DNA of 50,110 nt, taken from a virus. Location: the IMG/VR virus record IMGVR_UViG_3300005914_000014, positions 1 to 50,110 of that record. One strand, written 5' to 3'. A model generated the notes under the pieces. The model searched no databases. It saw only the letters and a program-made list of their open reading frames with translations, and was not told where the DNA came from. Positions 25,540-34,593 of this stretch are shown here, piece by piece. Every line of letters starts with the position of its first letter. Position 1 is the first letter of the stretch. A program made the translations under genes and the position numbers.

Positions 25540-26211
25540 ATGAAAAATGTAGTTACAGTAAAACACACCCAAGATCAATTAATAGATAATTATTCTAATT
25601 TCATCAAGGCAATTGAACTAACTTTTGCAGATGAACGACTGGAACGGTTATTGTTTATGTACTCAGAAAATGAACTAGGTATGAACTTAATGACATCACC
25701 TGCATCAGGTAATGTTCACTTTCATTACGCACACGACGGTGGTTACATAGATCATGTCATGAATGTTGTAAAGAACTCGTTGAAGATGAAAAAGTTATAC
25801 GAGTCGGTTGGTGGTTTTATAAATTTCACAGATGAAGAATTATTATTTGCTGCATTTCACCATGACTTAGGTAAACTAGGACATAGTAACCACCCCCACT
25901 ACATACCAAATGATAGTGAATGGCATATTAAAAATCGTGGTGACATGTATAAAAGAAATCCAGAAAATTCTTATATGACTCACACCGATCGAACATTTTT
26001 TCTACTAAATGAATACGGCATTAAGTATAATGAAAATGAGTACTTTGGTATAAAATTAACCGATGGTATGTTTGATGAAGATAATGTAAAGTATTACAAA
26101 GTATTCAATCCAGATAGCTACTTGAGGTCTAATATACAGTACATACTACATTGGGCAGATTACATGAGCACGTGCGTTGAGAGAGATGCAACATTCAGAA
26201 CAGACATATGA
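25540..26211 (+). CDS. HD-domain phosphohydrolase
   Basis: 223 residues from the ATG at 25540 (a GTG at 25516 would overlap the HTH gene and lacks support). Metal-binding pattern: H72 in YIDHVMNVV, H108-D109 in FHHDLGKLGH, and D207 in ILHWADYMS. This is the HD superfamily, often acting on nucleotides or cyclic nucleotides. The substrate cannot be read. The leader ends ACATTATG. ATGA overlap with the methyltransferase at 26208 suggests coupled expression. Confidence 0.85.
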   Translation: MKNVVTVKHTQDQLIDNYSNFIKAIELTFADERLERLLFMYSENELGMNLMTSPASGNVHFHYAHDGGYIDHVMNVVKNSLKMKKLYESVGGFINFTDEELLFAAFHHDLGKLGHSNHPHYIPNDSEWHIKNRGDMYKRNPENSYMTHTDRTFFLLNEYGIKYNENEYFGIKLTDGMFDEDNVKYYKVFNPDSYLRSNIQYILHWADYMSTCVERDATFRTDI

Positions 26212-27434
26212 TTGATGTAAAGACTTATTTTAATAAGTTTAAAGGAATGAAACCGTACTTTTATATAGAAGAAGACGAGTGGTCTTATATAAAAGAAACA
26301 TATGATAAAGATGAAGTAAAAGACGCAATGGCATCTGTTTTGATGGAATATCCATTACCATACGCTGATATTACTGAACATGATGCTTACGTAGACTTTA
26401 TGAAACTGAAAGGTATTCGATGGAATGAGGTTCTCAATGAGGGTGAGTGGTTTCCACGGAAGTCTGCTGATAGTACGTATTCGTTCGAATATGATGGAAA
26501 GCAGTTATACTTTGGTAGACTCAATGTGGGTAATCTATCTTCCAATTATTTTCAACAAGAAAACCGATGGAGTGTCGATGGATCGGTATCACCAGGCCCG
26601 TTACGCACCTGGAATAATAAACAATTCATGACCTCACTCATGGGGTCTGCCTATTCACTTAAACTACCCTCTATTGGTAAACGTGAGTTGCGAACCATGA
26701 TTGGGTTGCGTAAATATATTTGTGCACAGTTTAAACCAAACGTTGCCAAGATATTTTATGAAATGATGAATGCCGAAACCGTATTAGACTTTAGTATGGG
26801 GTGGGGTGATAGACTCGCAGGATTTTATAGTGCAATGACCACTAAACACTACGTCGGTATAGACCCTCGAACAGAGAACCATGCATTGTATAAAAAGCAG
26901 TCTGACTTTTATGAGTCACATACTGGATTTTTTGAGAATGAAAAGAAGGTTGATTTTTTTGAATCACCTGCCGAAGACTTTGATTTTTCCCCATATGTAG
27001 ATTATTTTGACGTAGTATACACATCACCACCCTACTTTTCTGTGGAACGATATTCATACGATGATACACAGAGTTGGGTACGTTATAAAAAAATTGAAGA
27101 TTGGAATGAAAACTTTTTACATAAAGTATTGGGTAAAATTATACCAACGGTTAAGTCAGGTGGTACTATTGCAATAAATATTGCAGATGTATACACCTCA
27201 TCGTCAGGTGGTGGTAAACGATGGTTGGAAATAACAAATCCAATGAATGATTACTTAACCAGTCAAGGACTTATATATCGTGGGTGTATTGGGATGGAGA
27301 TGGCAAAACGACCTAACAATGGAGGCAGTGGTACAGCTAAGACCACAGACTTCAGCGATAGTAGTCTTGTGAAAGCAGACGAAACTAAAGATATGAGGTT
27401 CTGTGAACCAATATGGATATTTGAAAAAAAATAA
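26208..27434 (+). CDS. DNA methyltransferase (TSPPY-type), copy 1
   Basis: 408 residues. The SAM-site region VLDFSMGWGDRLAGFYSA (192-209) is followed by HYVGIDPRTEN. The catalytic motif is VVYTSPPYFSVERYSYDD, with TSPPY at 272-276, where S replaces the D/N of (D/N)PPY: an amino-methyltransferase (N4-cytosine or N6-adenine). Residues 1-180 precede the motif region and may bind DNA. The gene at 30990 shares the same motif layout (YDSSAGWGGRIIGA, TSPPYFNRERY), so the two are paralogous. No restriction partner is nearby; self-DNA protection is the likely use. Confidence 0.88.
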   Translation: MIDVKTYFNKFKGMKPYFYIEEDEWSYIKETYDKDEVKDAMASVLMEYPLPYADITEHDAYVDFMKLKGIRWNEVLNEGEWFPRKSADSTYSFEYDGKQLYFGRLNVGNLSSNYFQQENRWSVDGSVSPGPLRTWNNKQFMTSLMGSAYSLKLPSIGKRELRTMIGLRKYICAQFKPNVAKIFYEMMNAETVLDFSMGWGDRLAGFYSAMTTKHYVGIDPRTENHALYKKQSDFYESHTGFFENEKKVDFFESPAEDFDFSPYVDYFDVVYTSPPYFSVERYSYDDTQSWVRYKKIEDWNENFLHKVLGKIIPTVKSGGTIAINIADVYTSSSGGGKRWLEITNPMNDYLTSQGLIYRGCIGMEMAKRPNNGGSGTAKTTDFSDSSLVKADETKDMRFCEPIWIFEKK

Positions 27435-27444
27435 TAGATAAAAA

Positions 27445-29262
27445 ATGGCATACCAAAACATTTCCTTAAAAAGTATTGATTATAATAAATACCAAGTAGA
27501 CTTATGGGACGACGAGCACGGACATAATACATTTGAATGGAAACGAACTGCGTTTGTTCCAGATGCGGACGGAGATTATAAAACACTCACAGGAGTACCT
27601 GTAAGAAAAACGGAATGGTTTTCCCGACATGATGAGACATATGAGTCGGATGTGTCACCTGAAACTGCACTGTTAGTTGAATTATACGGAGCATCAGACG
27701 AACCACCTAAGTGGCAGAATAAATTTTACTTTGATATCGAGGTTTCGATGGAAGAAGAAGATTTGCCAGATCCACTAATCGGCAACAATCCAATTACGTC
27801 CATTGCATATTTCGATCAGACGACGGATGAGTGGGGTGTCTATATATTAGATGAAAATGATGAATTGACATCCACTGATTCATCCGATGACTATAAGTTA
27901 TTTATATGCAACTCGGAACGAGATTTACTTGCAAAGTTCTTGAACAAGTGGAAGGAATGTAACCCAACAATAGTTACAGGTTGGAACATTGATTTCTTTG
28001 ATATACCATACCTATACAATAGAATAAAGACTGTATTTAGTGCAGCAACAGCGAACCAACTATCACCAATCAATCGTGTGAAGTGGAATCCTAGAAAAGA
28101 GAAGTTTTTCATTGCAGGTGTTAGTTGCTTAGATTATATCACGTTATATAAGCAGTTTACATTTACACAACTTTCGAGTTATAGACTCGATGCGGTGGGT
28201 GAGTATGAACTAGGATATGGTAAGATTGAGTATGAGGGAACTCTCGACGACTTGAAACGAAATGACATTAGAAAATTTATTGAATATAACTTAGTCGATG
28301 TTAAGATTGTTAAGGAGTTCGAAGACAAACTTAAATTAATTGATTTATCGGTCGATATATGCCATATCGGACACGTGCCATATGAAAGTATATATCAATC
28401 ATCCAAGTGGATTGAAGGTGCCATTCTGTGCTATCTGAGACGTAATGGCAAGCGAGTTGCAACTAACAAGCCTGAACTCGAGGATGGTGAGGGTGATGGT
28501 GGATTCGCAGGTGCTTTTGTTAAGGAGCCTGTTCCTGGTAGATATGATTACATATATGATTTAGATTTGACATCTATGTATCCGTCAATTATCATGTCAT
28601 TGAATATAAGTCCTGAGACGAAGTTTGCAAAGGTTGCGAATTGGGATTTCGTTGCGTATAATAAACGAACTGTTGATACGTTATCCGTGACTATGTTTGA
28701 GTCAGGTGACACTATTGAATTGACATGTGACGAGTTTGCACAAATGCTTGAAGAAACTCAACACTCTATTTCATTCAATGGTATCATTTATAGAACCGAT
28801 GTCGCAGGAGTACTACCATCCATTTTAAAAGATTGGTTTGACTTACGTAGTGAATATAAGACATTGATGACCAAGTATGGTAATGAGGGAGATGATGATA
28901 AATATAGATTTTATAAACAACGACAGTTAATTCAGAAAGTACTTCTTAATAGTATCTACGGAGTATTGGGTCTTAAGTCTTTTAGATTCTTTGATTTAGA
29001 TAATGCACTTGCAGTAACTGCAGTAGGTCAGCAAATTATCAAATCTTCGTCCAATGCTGCAAATTATTACTACAACAAAGAGATGGGGTCTCGTATCACG
29101 GTATCAACCGACACGGGTGATGTTTATTTATTTAGTAATGTAGAATATACTATTGTTCGTGGTGATGCGACCATGCTCGTGGAAGGATCTTCTATTCGTC
29201 TAGATGACGACATCGTATCAGGATTTTTAATAGAAACTAATATGGCTAGCACCACCGCATGA
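27445..29262 (+). CDS. gp43: Family B DNA polymerase, N-terminal part (gp43A: exonuclease + palm/fingers)
   Basis: 605 residues. Exonuclease motifs: ExoI FYFDIEV (D97, E99), ExoII GWNIDFFD (N181, D186), ExoIII YNLVD (Y281, D285). Polymerase motif A YDLDLTSMYPSII (D374) and motif B QKVLLNSIYGVLG (K498, N502, Y505, G506). Motif C should lie about 55 residues after N502; at that spot the protein reads ITVSTDTGDVYLF (551-563) and then about 40 residues unlike a polymerase before the stop. The true motif C is on the next ORF. Together 906 aa, as T4 gp43 (898). Confidence 0.97.
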   Translation: MAYQNISLKSIDYNKYQVDLWDDEHGHNTFEWKRTAFVPDADGDYKTLTGVPVRKTEWFSRHDETYESDVSPETALLVELYGASDEPPKWQNKFYFDIEVSMEEEDLPDPLIGNNPITSIAYFDQTTDEWGVYILDENDELTSTDSSDDYKLFICNSERDLLAKFLNKWKECNPTIVTGWNIDFFDIPYLYNRIKTVFSAATANQLSPINRVKWNPRKEKFFIAGVSCLDYITLYKQFTFTQLSSYRLDAVGEYELGYGKIEYEGTLDDLKRNDIRKFIEYNLVDVKIVKEFEDKLKLIDLSVDICHIGHVPYESIYQSSKWIEGAILCYLRRNGKRVATNKPELEDGEGDGGFAGAFVKEPVPGRYDYIYDLDLTSMYPSIIMSLNISPETKFAKVANWDFVAYNKRTVDTLSVTMFESGDTIELTCDEFAQMLEETQHSISFNGIIYRTDVAGVLPSILKDWFDLRSEYKTLMTKYGNEGDDDKYRFYKQRQLIQKVLLNSIYGVLGLKSFRFFDLDNALAVTAVGQQIIKSSSNAANYYYNKEMGSRITVSTDTGDVYLFSNVEYTIVRGDATMLVEGSSIRLDDDIVSGFLIETNMASTTA

Positions 29263-30164
29263 AAATAACGCAAATAAAAAAGACAGAGTCGCATACCCAT
29301 GATTGGGTAATTTACGTGGACACAGACTCTGTATTTCTATCAGCAGTACCACTCATTAGAAAAAGATACCCAGCGATTCACATAGATGATGAAGTTACTA
29401 TGTGTGATAAAATTTCTGGAGTTGCAACCGAAATTCAGCGGTATATTAATGATTCATACGACTTGTTAGCAACTAAAGTTTATAACATAAAATCTCATAG
29501 ATTTGAAATAAAGCAAGAAAACATTGCTCGTAGGGGTATTTGGGTTGCTAAGAAACGATATGTGCAAAAAATTATTTGGGAGAACGGAGTAACTAAGAGT
29601 AGAGTAGATGTCAAGGGGTTGGACGTTAAACGATCCGACTTCCCAAAGGCATTTAAAATATTCATGTCTGGTATTCTTGATGATTTATTGGATGGTGTAG
29701 GTAAAGACGTTGTAGATGTGAAGATCAATACCTTTAAGTCTGGTTTAAAGAACATGCCACTATTAGATATATGCAAACCAACAGGTGTAAAAGGACTCAC
29801 TAAGTACAAAGGCAACGGTCAGTTTGGTAATACTGCAAAGGGAACTCCTGCGCACGTCAAGGCTGCCATATACTACAATGATTTAATCAAACTAAAAAAG
29901 TTGAATAAAAAATATCCACCTATTAAAAATGGTGAGAAGATTGTATGGATTTATCTGAAAGATAATTCTTACGGACTGCGGTCTATGGGTATTAAAGGTA
30001 GTGGTGATCCTGATATTATTGTTGAGTTTATTAATTCATACATGGACTCAGATAAAATGTTCTCAAGTATTCTTGAGAATAAACTAGACGACTTTTATAG
30101 TGCACTTAATTGGGATAGTTACAAACATGTGAATAAGACTGCATCGCAGTTCTTTTCATTCTAA
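29259..30164 (+). CDS. gp43: Family B DNA polymerase, C-terminal part (gp43B: motif C + thumb)
   Basis: 301 residues starting in an ATGA overlap with gp43A. After a short KITQIKKTESHTHD leader comes DWVIYVDTDSVFLSA, the catalytic motif C (D21, D23), then the KKRY region (GIWVAKKRYVQKIIW) and thumb (YLKDNSYGLRSMGIKG, INSYMDSDKMF). The two parts must associate to form an active enzyme, or be joined. The overlap should make them in roughly equal amounts. No homing endonuclease lies between them, unlike several known gp43 splits. Confidence 0.96.
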   Translation: MKITQIKKTESHTHDWVIYVDTDSVFLSAVPLIRKRYPAIHIDDEVTMCDKISGVATEIQRYINDSYDLLATKVYNIKSHRFEIKQENIARRGIWVAKKRYVQKIIWENGVTKSRVDVKGLDVKRSDFPKAFKIFMSGILDDLLDGVGKDVVDVKINTFKSGLKNMPLLDICKPTGVKGLTKYKGNGQFGNTAKGTPAHVKAAIYYNDLIKLKKLNKKYPPIKNGEKIVWIYLKDNSYGLRSMGIKGSGDPDIIVEFINSYMDSDKMFSSILENKLDDFYSALNWDSYKHVNKTASQFFSF

Positions 30165-30194
30165 TTTTGAATAGCTTAATTTAATTACTATATT
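30161..30194 (+). promoter_or_regulatory. Promoter with CTAATTTTGAAT ... TATATT
   Basis: TTGAAT 30167-30172, 16-nt spacer, TATATT 30189-30194, in the 103-nt gap before the sliding clamp. It shares CTAATTTTGAA with the promoters at 4730 and 23708. Confidence 0.65.
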
Positions 30195-30267
30195 ACCTCG
30201 CACGCACACAAAACGAGTTTTATCACAAACGACGAATTAAAACACAAACATAAATAAAAGTAAAGAT

Positions 30268-30984
30268 ATGGATAAGAATAGTATAAATACATTCATTCAG
30301 AAGTATTCACTAGGTGGGCTAGTTGAGTCCGTGATGTGGAAAGTAGAGGGTGATGTATTATCAACGTCCTTTATATCAGATGACAAAACAGTTATTGGTA
30401 ATATTACATGGTCTGAGTTTGAGCATGATGATATTGAACTTGGTATATACGATACAACCAAGTTAGTTAAGATGTTGAGTGTGTTGAATACCGACATTGA
30501 GTTTGGAGTTAAAAAGAGCAATGGACAAGTGATTGCACTTGCACTTGAGGACTCACATAGTTCAGTTAACTACATACTAGCAGATCCAAGAGTCATACCA
30601 ACCGCCCCAACCACTCGCAAGTTACCTGAGTTTAATATTGCCATTAAACTCGATGATGCATTTACGAATAGATTTATTAAATCTAAGAATGCACTACCAG
30701 AAGAAACAAACTTTTCATTCGTACCACTTGCCGAAAATAGAGGTCAGATTGTAATCGGACACTCATCGACGAACACCAATAGAATTTCGATTGACGTTGA
30801 CTGCGAATGCCCTGCGGACATAAGTGCCATTTCATTCTCAGCAGTGTACCTAAAAGAAATTTTAGTGGCAAATAAAGATGCAACGAGTGCACACCTTGCC
30901 ATTTCGACAAGTGGGTTGGCAAGTGTCAAATTCACGTCAGGTGCATACACATCCGACTATTATCTGGTCGTTGTAGTAGCATAG
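30268..30984 (+). CDS. gp45: Sliding clamp (T4 gp45-like)
   Basis: 238 residues (T4 gp45: 228). The two-domain clamp pattern is visible: IGNITWSEFEHDDIELGIYD and TTKLVKMLSVLNTDIEF in the first half, then ISIDVDCECPADISAISFSA, VYLKEILVANKD and the end TSGAYTSDYYLVVVVA. It holds the polymerase on DNA and, in T4, also activates late transcription with gp55/gp33. Own promoter about 75 nt upstream. Methyltransferase 2 follows after 5 nt. Confidence 0.95.
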   Translation: MDKNSINTFIQKYSLGGLVESVMWKVEGDVLSTSFISDDKTVIGNITWSEFEHDDIELGIYDTTKLVKMLSVLNTDIEFGVKKSNGQVIALALEDSHSSVNYILADPRVIPTAPTTRKLPEFNIAIKLDDAFTNRFIKSKNALPEETNFSFVPLAENRGQIVIGHSSTNTNRISIDVDCECPADISAISFSAVYLKEILVANKDATSAHLAISTSGLASVKFTSGAYTSDYYLVVVVA

Positions 30985-30989
30985 TCGCA

Positions 30990-32597
30990 ATGCAAAAATA
31001 TTTCTACGAACGTGGTAACTTTACCAACTTTAAGTCAAATATAACATATCATCGGTTACTAAGCATGACCGATGCTGAGTTTGTTGTGTGGGTTAAAAAT
31101 TTGCGACATGAAATGGTCACCCAGTGGGATACGAACGGTAACCCACCTGTGGTTGGACGTGATGAGGCCAATATCATTAAAGCACTTAAGAAACTAAAAG
31201 ACAATAACTGCGACTTCTTGAGCAAAGATAAATCAGACGACGAGACGAGTCTTGGTATATTGAAAAACTTTAATAAAGATGCTTCCCCTGTCAATCAGTT
31301 TTTTCCTACAATGATGAAAACAAAAATTGCTACAGGTAAAAGCATCGATACGGCACTTTCTATATACGACTACTTTGCCGATCCTGCGATGGAAGGTAGA
31401 TTTATTAACTTAATGAAACGAGTCGTTCGTCGAGATGCTATGTACTCGTGGTCACGTACACTAGTACATGACCGTGATAAAAATCCATTTTGGAATGCAC
31501 AGAGTCCAGTTGACTTCATCCAAGATGTCCATGAAGGTCGTATATTCAACGGTGAGTGGTCTAACTGTGGTATATTCATAGCAAAGCATAAGGAGAAGTC
31601 TACGGACGATTCCTCGAGTCTTAGACTCACTGCGGATGAAGTACGTACGTGCGTTTCCAATGGTTGGTTAACTCACTCACAGACATCAAATGTCGACTCG
31701 ATTGTACCAACAATGACCTTAAAAAGTGGGAAAGTAAATCATTACTCATATCTAATAAGGTGGTATGAGAAAGATACTCCACTATTTCCAAAGATACACC
31801 AAGTATTTAAATTATCATGCGGGCAACCTGCGGTTAATTTTCCTGCACTAACGGCAAAATGGTTGTATGAAACTCATACCAATCATATTAAATCTGACGA
31901 AGTTGCAACCATATACGACTCATCAGCTGGATGGGGTGGTCGCATAATAGGTGCTATGAGTTCACGTAGAAAAATTCACTACGTAGGCACCGACCCAAAT
32001 TCGGATAACTTAATTGACGACCTTGGCATATCTCGATATGAATATGTTGCAGACTTCTATAATCAAAACTGTTTGACTGATGGGGGTGAGGTCTTATCCA
32101 AATTCTTCAAACAAGATACGAGTCACAACACCTATGATATATTTAATTTAGGTTCTGAAGTAATTTCACAAGAAAGTTCTTTCCAAAAATACAAAGGTAA
32201 ACTAGATTTAGCATTCACTTCACCACCCTACTTTAATAGAGAACGTTATGGTGAAAAAGACACAGGACAATCGTGGGATAACTTTAGACAATATGACACA
32301 TGGCGGGATGAGTTCTTAAGACCAACCCTCACCACTATTTATGAATACCTAGCATCCGATAGATATATACTGTGGAATATTGCAGATATAAAAATCGGAA
32401 AAGACTTATACTACCCACTTGAACAAGATTCGATTGATATCATTCAATCATTGGGTGGTGTATACACAGGTAAATATAAAATGCTTATGACTAATATGAT
32501 TGGAGTAGATGCCTCGTCTACGAGTGTAAAAAACACAGTCAAGTTTAATACTAAATGGTATAAGTATGAACCAATATTCTGCTTCCATAAAAAATAA
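30990..32597 (+). CDS. DNA methyltransferase (TSPPY-type), copy 2
   Basis: 535 residues. Motif I TIYDSSAGWGGRIIGAMSS (307-325), YVGTDPNSDN, and catalytic FTSPPYFNRERYGEKD (TSPPY 410-414) match the layout of the enzyme at 26208. The N-terminal 290 residues are longer and different, possibly a separate target-recognition part. It lies between the sliding clamp and clamp loader genes, so it is expressed with the replisome. This suggests modification during or right after replication; target sequence unknown. Confidence 0.88.
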   Translation: MQKYFYERGNFTNFKSNITYHRLLSMTDAEFVVWVKNLRHEMVTQWDTNGNPPVVGRDEANIIKALKKLKDNNCDFLSKDKSDDETSLGILKNFNKDASPVNQFFPTMMKTKIATGKSIDTALSIYDYFADPAMEGRFINLMKRVVRRDAMYSWSRTLVHDRDKNPFWNAQSPVDFIQDVHEGRIFNGEWSNCGIFIAKHKEKSTDDSSSLRLTADEVRTCVSNGWLTHSQTSNVDSIVPTMTLKSGKVNHYSYLIRWYEKDTPLFPKIHQVFKLSCGQPAVNFPALTAKWLYETHTNHIKSDEVATIYDSSAGWGGRIIGAMSSRRKIHYVGTDPNSDNLIDDLGISRYEYVADFYNQNCLTDGGEVLSKFFKQDTSHNTYDIFNLGSEVISQESSFQKYKGKLDLAFTSPPYFNRERYGEKDTGQSWDNFRQYDTWRDEFLRPTLTTIYEYLASDRYILWNIADIKIGKDLYYPLEQDSIDIIQSLGGVYTGKYKMLMTNMIGVDASSTSVKNTVKFNTKWYKYEPIFCFHKK

Positions 32598-32605
32598 AAA
32601 AACTA

Positions 32606-33520
32606 ATGAATAACTTATTTGTAGAAAAATATCGACCAAGTACATTCGACACATATATTGGTAACGAAGTTGTTAAGAATAAACTAAAATCATTTATCGA
32701 TAATGATGAAATACCACACCTGCTCCTTTTCGGTAAACCAGGAACTGGCAAAACTTCGGCTTCTAAGATATTAACGGGTGCAATTGATTGTGATTATATT
32801 TACATAAATGCATCGGATGAACGCAATGTTGATACCATTCGCACTAAGGTGAAGGGGTTTGCTAGTTCACTTGGATTTCATAGGTGGAAAATTGTCGTAC
32901 TCGATGAGTGCGATGCAATGAACCCACTTGCCCAAGCAATGCTAAGAAACTTAATGGAGACATTTTCTGATAGGACTCGATTCATATTAACATGCAACTA
33001 CGTTGAGAAGGTCATAGACCCAATTCAAAGTAGATGCCAGTCCTTTAAGATAGAACCACCATCGAAGCGAGAGATTGCTATCCACATTGCGAAGATATGC
33101 AACACGGAGGGACTGACTTTCAATCCAAGTGATTTAAAAGTCATTATAGATAAATCATATCCAGACATACGAAAGACCTTGGGTATGTTGCAACAATCAA
33201 TACACAGTGGTGCTATTGATATAAGTGGGTTGTCGTTTAATCAAAACGCACTTGATGATGCTATCATTGAAATACTAATTGCTAAGAAATCAATTAAGGA
33301 TAGATTTGCATCGGTTAGGCAGTTGATGATGGACGAGGGCATGTCTGATTATGTTTCGTTATTTGATACGTTATATAAACGTATTGATGAGTATGGACAA
33401 GGACACGTAGCACCGTTAATTATTGAAATAAACGACGCACAATACAAGTCTTCGTTCGTAGTAGACCAGGAAATAAATGCAATGGCATTAATAATTAAAA
33501 TCTTAGAAATAATAGATTAA
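32606..33520 (+). CDS. gp44: Clamp loader ATPase subunit (T4 gp44-like)
   Basis: 304 residues (T4 gp44: 319). FVEKYRPSTFDTYIGNEVV, Walker A GKPGTGKT (43-50), Walker B VVLDECDAM (LDECD 99-103), sensor-1 TCN and the SRC motif QSRCQSF (142-144) identify an RFC-type AAA+ clamp loader. It opens gp45 and loads it with its partner gp62, encoded at 35739. Confidence 0.97.
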   Translation: MNNLFVEKYRPSTFDTYIGNEVVKNKLKSFIDNDEIPHLLLFGKPGTGKTSASKILTGAIDCDYIYINASDERNVDTIRTKVKGFASSLGFHRWKIVVLDECDAMNPLAQAMLRNLMETFSDRTRFILTCNYVEKVIDPIQSRCQSFKIEPPSKREIAIHIAKICNTEGLTFNPSDLKVIIDKSYPDIRKTLGMLQQSIHSGAIDISGLSFNQNALDDAIIEILIAKKSIKDRFASVRQLMMDEGMSDYVSLFDTLYKRIDEYGQGHVAPLIIEINDAQYKSSFVVDQEINAMALIIKILEIID

Positions 33521-33614
33521 TGCCAATCTATTATTACATGATATCGTAAACTTAACCGAACGATTCTCTAAATAGTTAATATTCAATTTTACACATAACA
33601 AACATAGGTACCCT

Positions 33615-33752
33615 GTGAAAACAATTCAAAAAGACGATAATATAAAGAGACTGGCCGACGATTTGGCTGATAAACTTGTGACAAATGACGGATGGTCATA
33701 CATTCCAAAGTCAGTTTGGAAAGAGACTGTCCGAGATAAAAAATCATCATGA
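33615..33752 (+). CDS. Small conserved protein (45 aa, GTG start)
   Basis: GTG at 33615 after AGGT; reads MKTIQKDDNIKRLADDLADK then LVTNDGWSYIPKSVWKETVR and DKKSS. The phrase GWSYIPKSVWKE is recalled from small proteins near replication genes in marine T4-like phages. It ends in an ATGA overlap with the gene at 33749, the usual coupling style here, which supports it being real despite the size. Function unknown. Confidence 0.7.
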   Translation: MKTIQKDDNIKRLADDLADKLVTNDGWSYIPKSVWKETVRDKKSS

Positions 33753-34042
33753 CCTCGCAATATGTAGAAGTGGTGCCAATATTGGATGCATTCGAAATGA
33801 ATGCAGCAAGAATGGTCGACGAGTCCGAGTGGCCTGATTGGTTAATGGATGCACGTCGCCGGCCTTCGGGTGGGATTCATTCCATCTACAAGCCAACACC
33901 AGACTTCACTGACTGGGTAGTTATGAATCCGTCAGGTGCCCTGTTAGTTACGTCGGACGACTACATCGTAAAACATTCCAATGGAAATTTAGAATCAATG
34001 CCAAAATTAGAATTCTTAACAAAATACAAAAAATATAAATGA
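33749..34042 (+). CDS. Hypothetical protein (97 aa)
   Basis: Contains VDESEWPDWLMDARRRP, WVVMNPSGALLVTSDDYIVK and a basic end (KYKKYK). It resembles small phage proteins with the pattern PdWl ... W.v.nP.G .. v...D.i..., of unknown role. Overlaps neighbours by ATGA on both sides. No catalytic residues recognised. Confidence 0.65.
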   Translation: MTSQYVEVVPILDAFEMNAARMVDESEWPDWLMDARRRPSGGIHSIYKPTPDFTDWVVMNPSGALLVTSDDYIVKHSNGNLESMPKLEFLTKYKKYK

Positions 34043-34593
34043 TTAAATTAAAAAATATCCTCGGAGAAAATAGTAAGCAGACATATGACTATGGATGTGC
34101 AATGGTATTCTTTAATGCAACCACCATAATCAAACCAATACATAATCTCATAAGTCAATCTGACTTATATATTTCAGACAAAGGCAATTCTTATGGTAAA
34201 GAAGATGAACACCATACTACATTGCTATATGGGTTACATGAAGAGGTTACGTTAAAGGCAGTTACAGACATCATACAAACTTACGAGTTTACTAATTGTA
34301 TAATGCACAACCCATCTTTATTTAAAACTGACACCTATGATGTGTTGAAATACGAAGTTATGGGAGATAACTTACACTCAGTGAATCAGTCATTAAAAAA
34401 ACTACCATACACGACTTCGTTTCCGAAATACAATCCACATTTTACGATAGCATATTTAAAACCAGGATGTGGCAATTATTACGTCAATGAACTTAACACA
34501 CTCAAACTTAATAAATTTTCAATAACACCAACTCATGCAGTATATTCTACTGCAGATGGTAAAAAGCATAAAATTAAAATAAAAATTAAATAA
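34039..34593 (+). CDS. 2H phosphoesterase (2'-5' RNA ligase / Acb1-like) with capsid-targeting-like N-terminus
   Basis: 184 residues with the two H-x-T motifs of the 2H superfamily: EHHTTLLYG (H59, T61) and PHFTIAYLKPG (H134, T136), separated by 73 residues as in the duplicated 2H fold. Members cleave 2',5'- or cyclic phosphodiesters. Phage T4 Acb1 (gp57B) is a 2H enzyme that destroys CBASS cyclic nucleotides, so an anti-CBASS role is a real possibility. The N-terminus MIKLKNILGE resembles the T4 capsid-targeting peptide with an L-x-E cleavage site, suggesting packaging and injection. Other possibilities: RNA repair or NAD-related cyclic phosphate processing. Confidence 0.8.
   Translation: MIKLKNILGENSKQTYDYGCAMVFFNATTIIKPIHNLISQSDLYISDKGNSYGKEDEHHTTLLYGLHEEVTLKAVTDIIQTYEFTNCIMHNPSLFKTDTYDVLKYEVMGDNLHSVNQSLKKLPYTTSFPKYNPHFTIAYLKPGCGNYYVNELNTLKLNKFSITPTHAVYSTADGKKHKIKIKIK

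Noticed and set aside
29200-29330. Functional split intein in gp43
   Set aside because: No Cys/Ser start and no His-Asn end at a plausible junction, and only about 70 extra residues; reported only as a possible relic.
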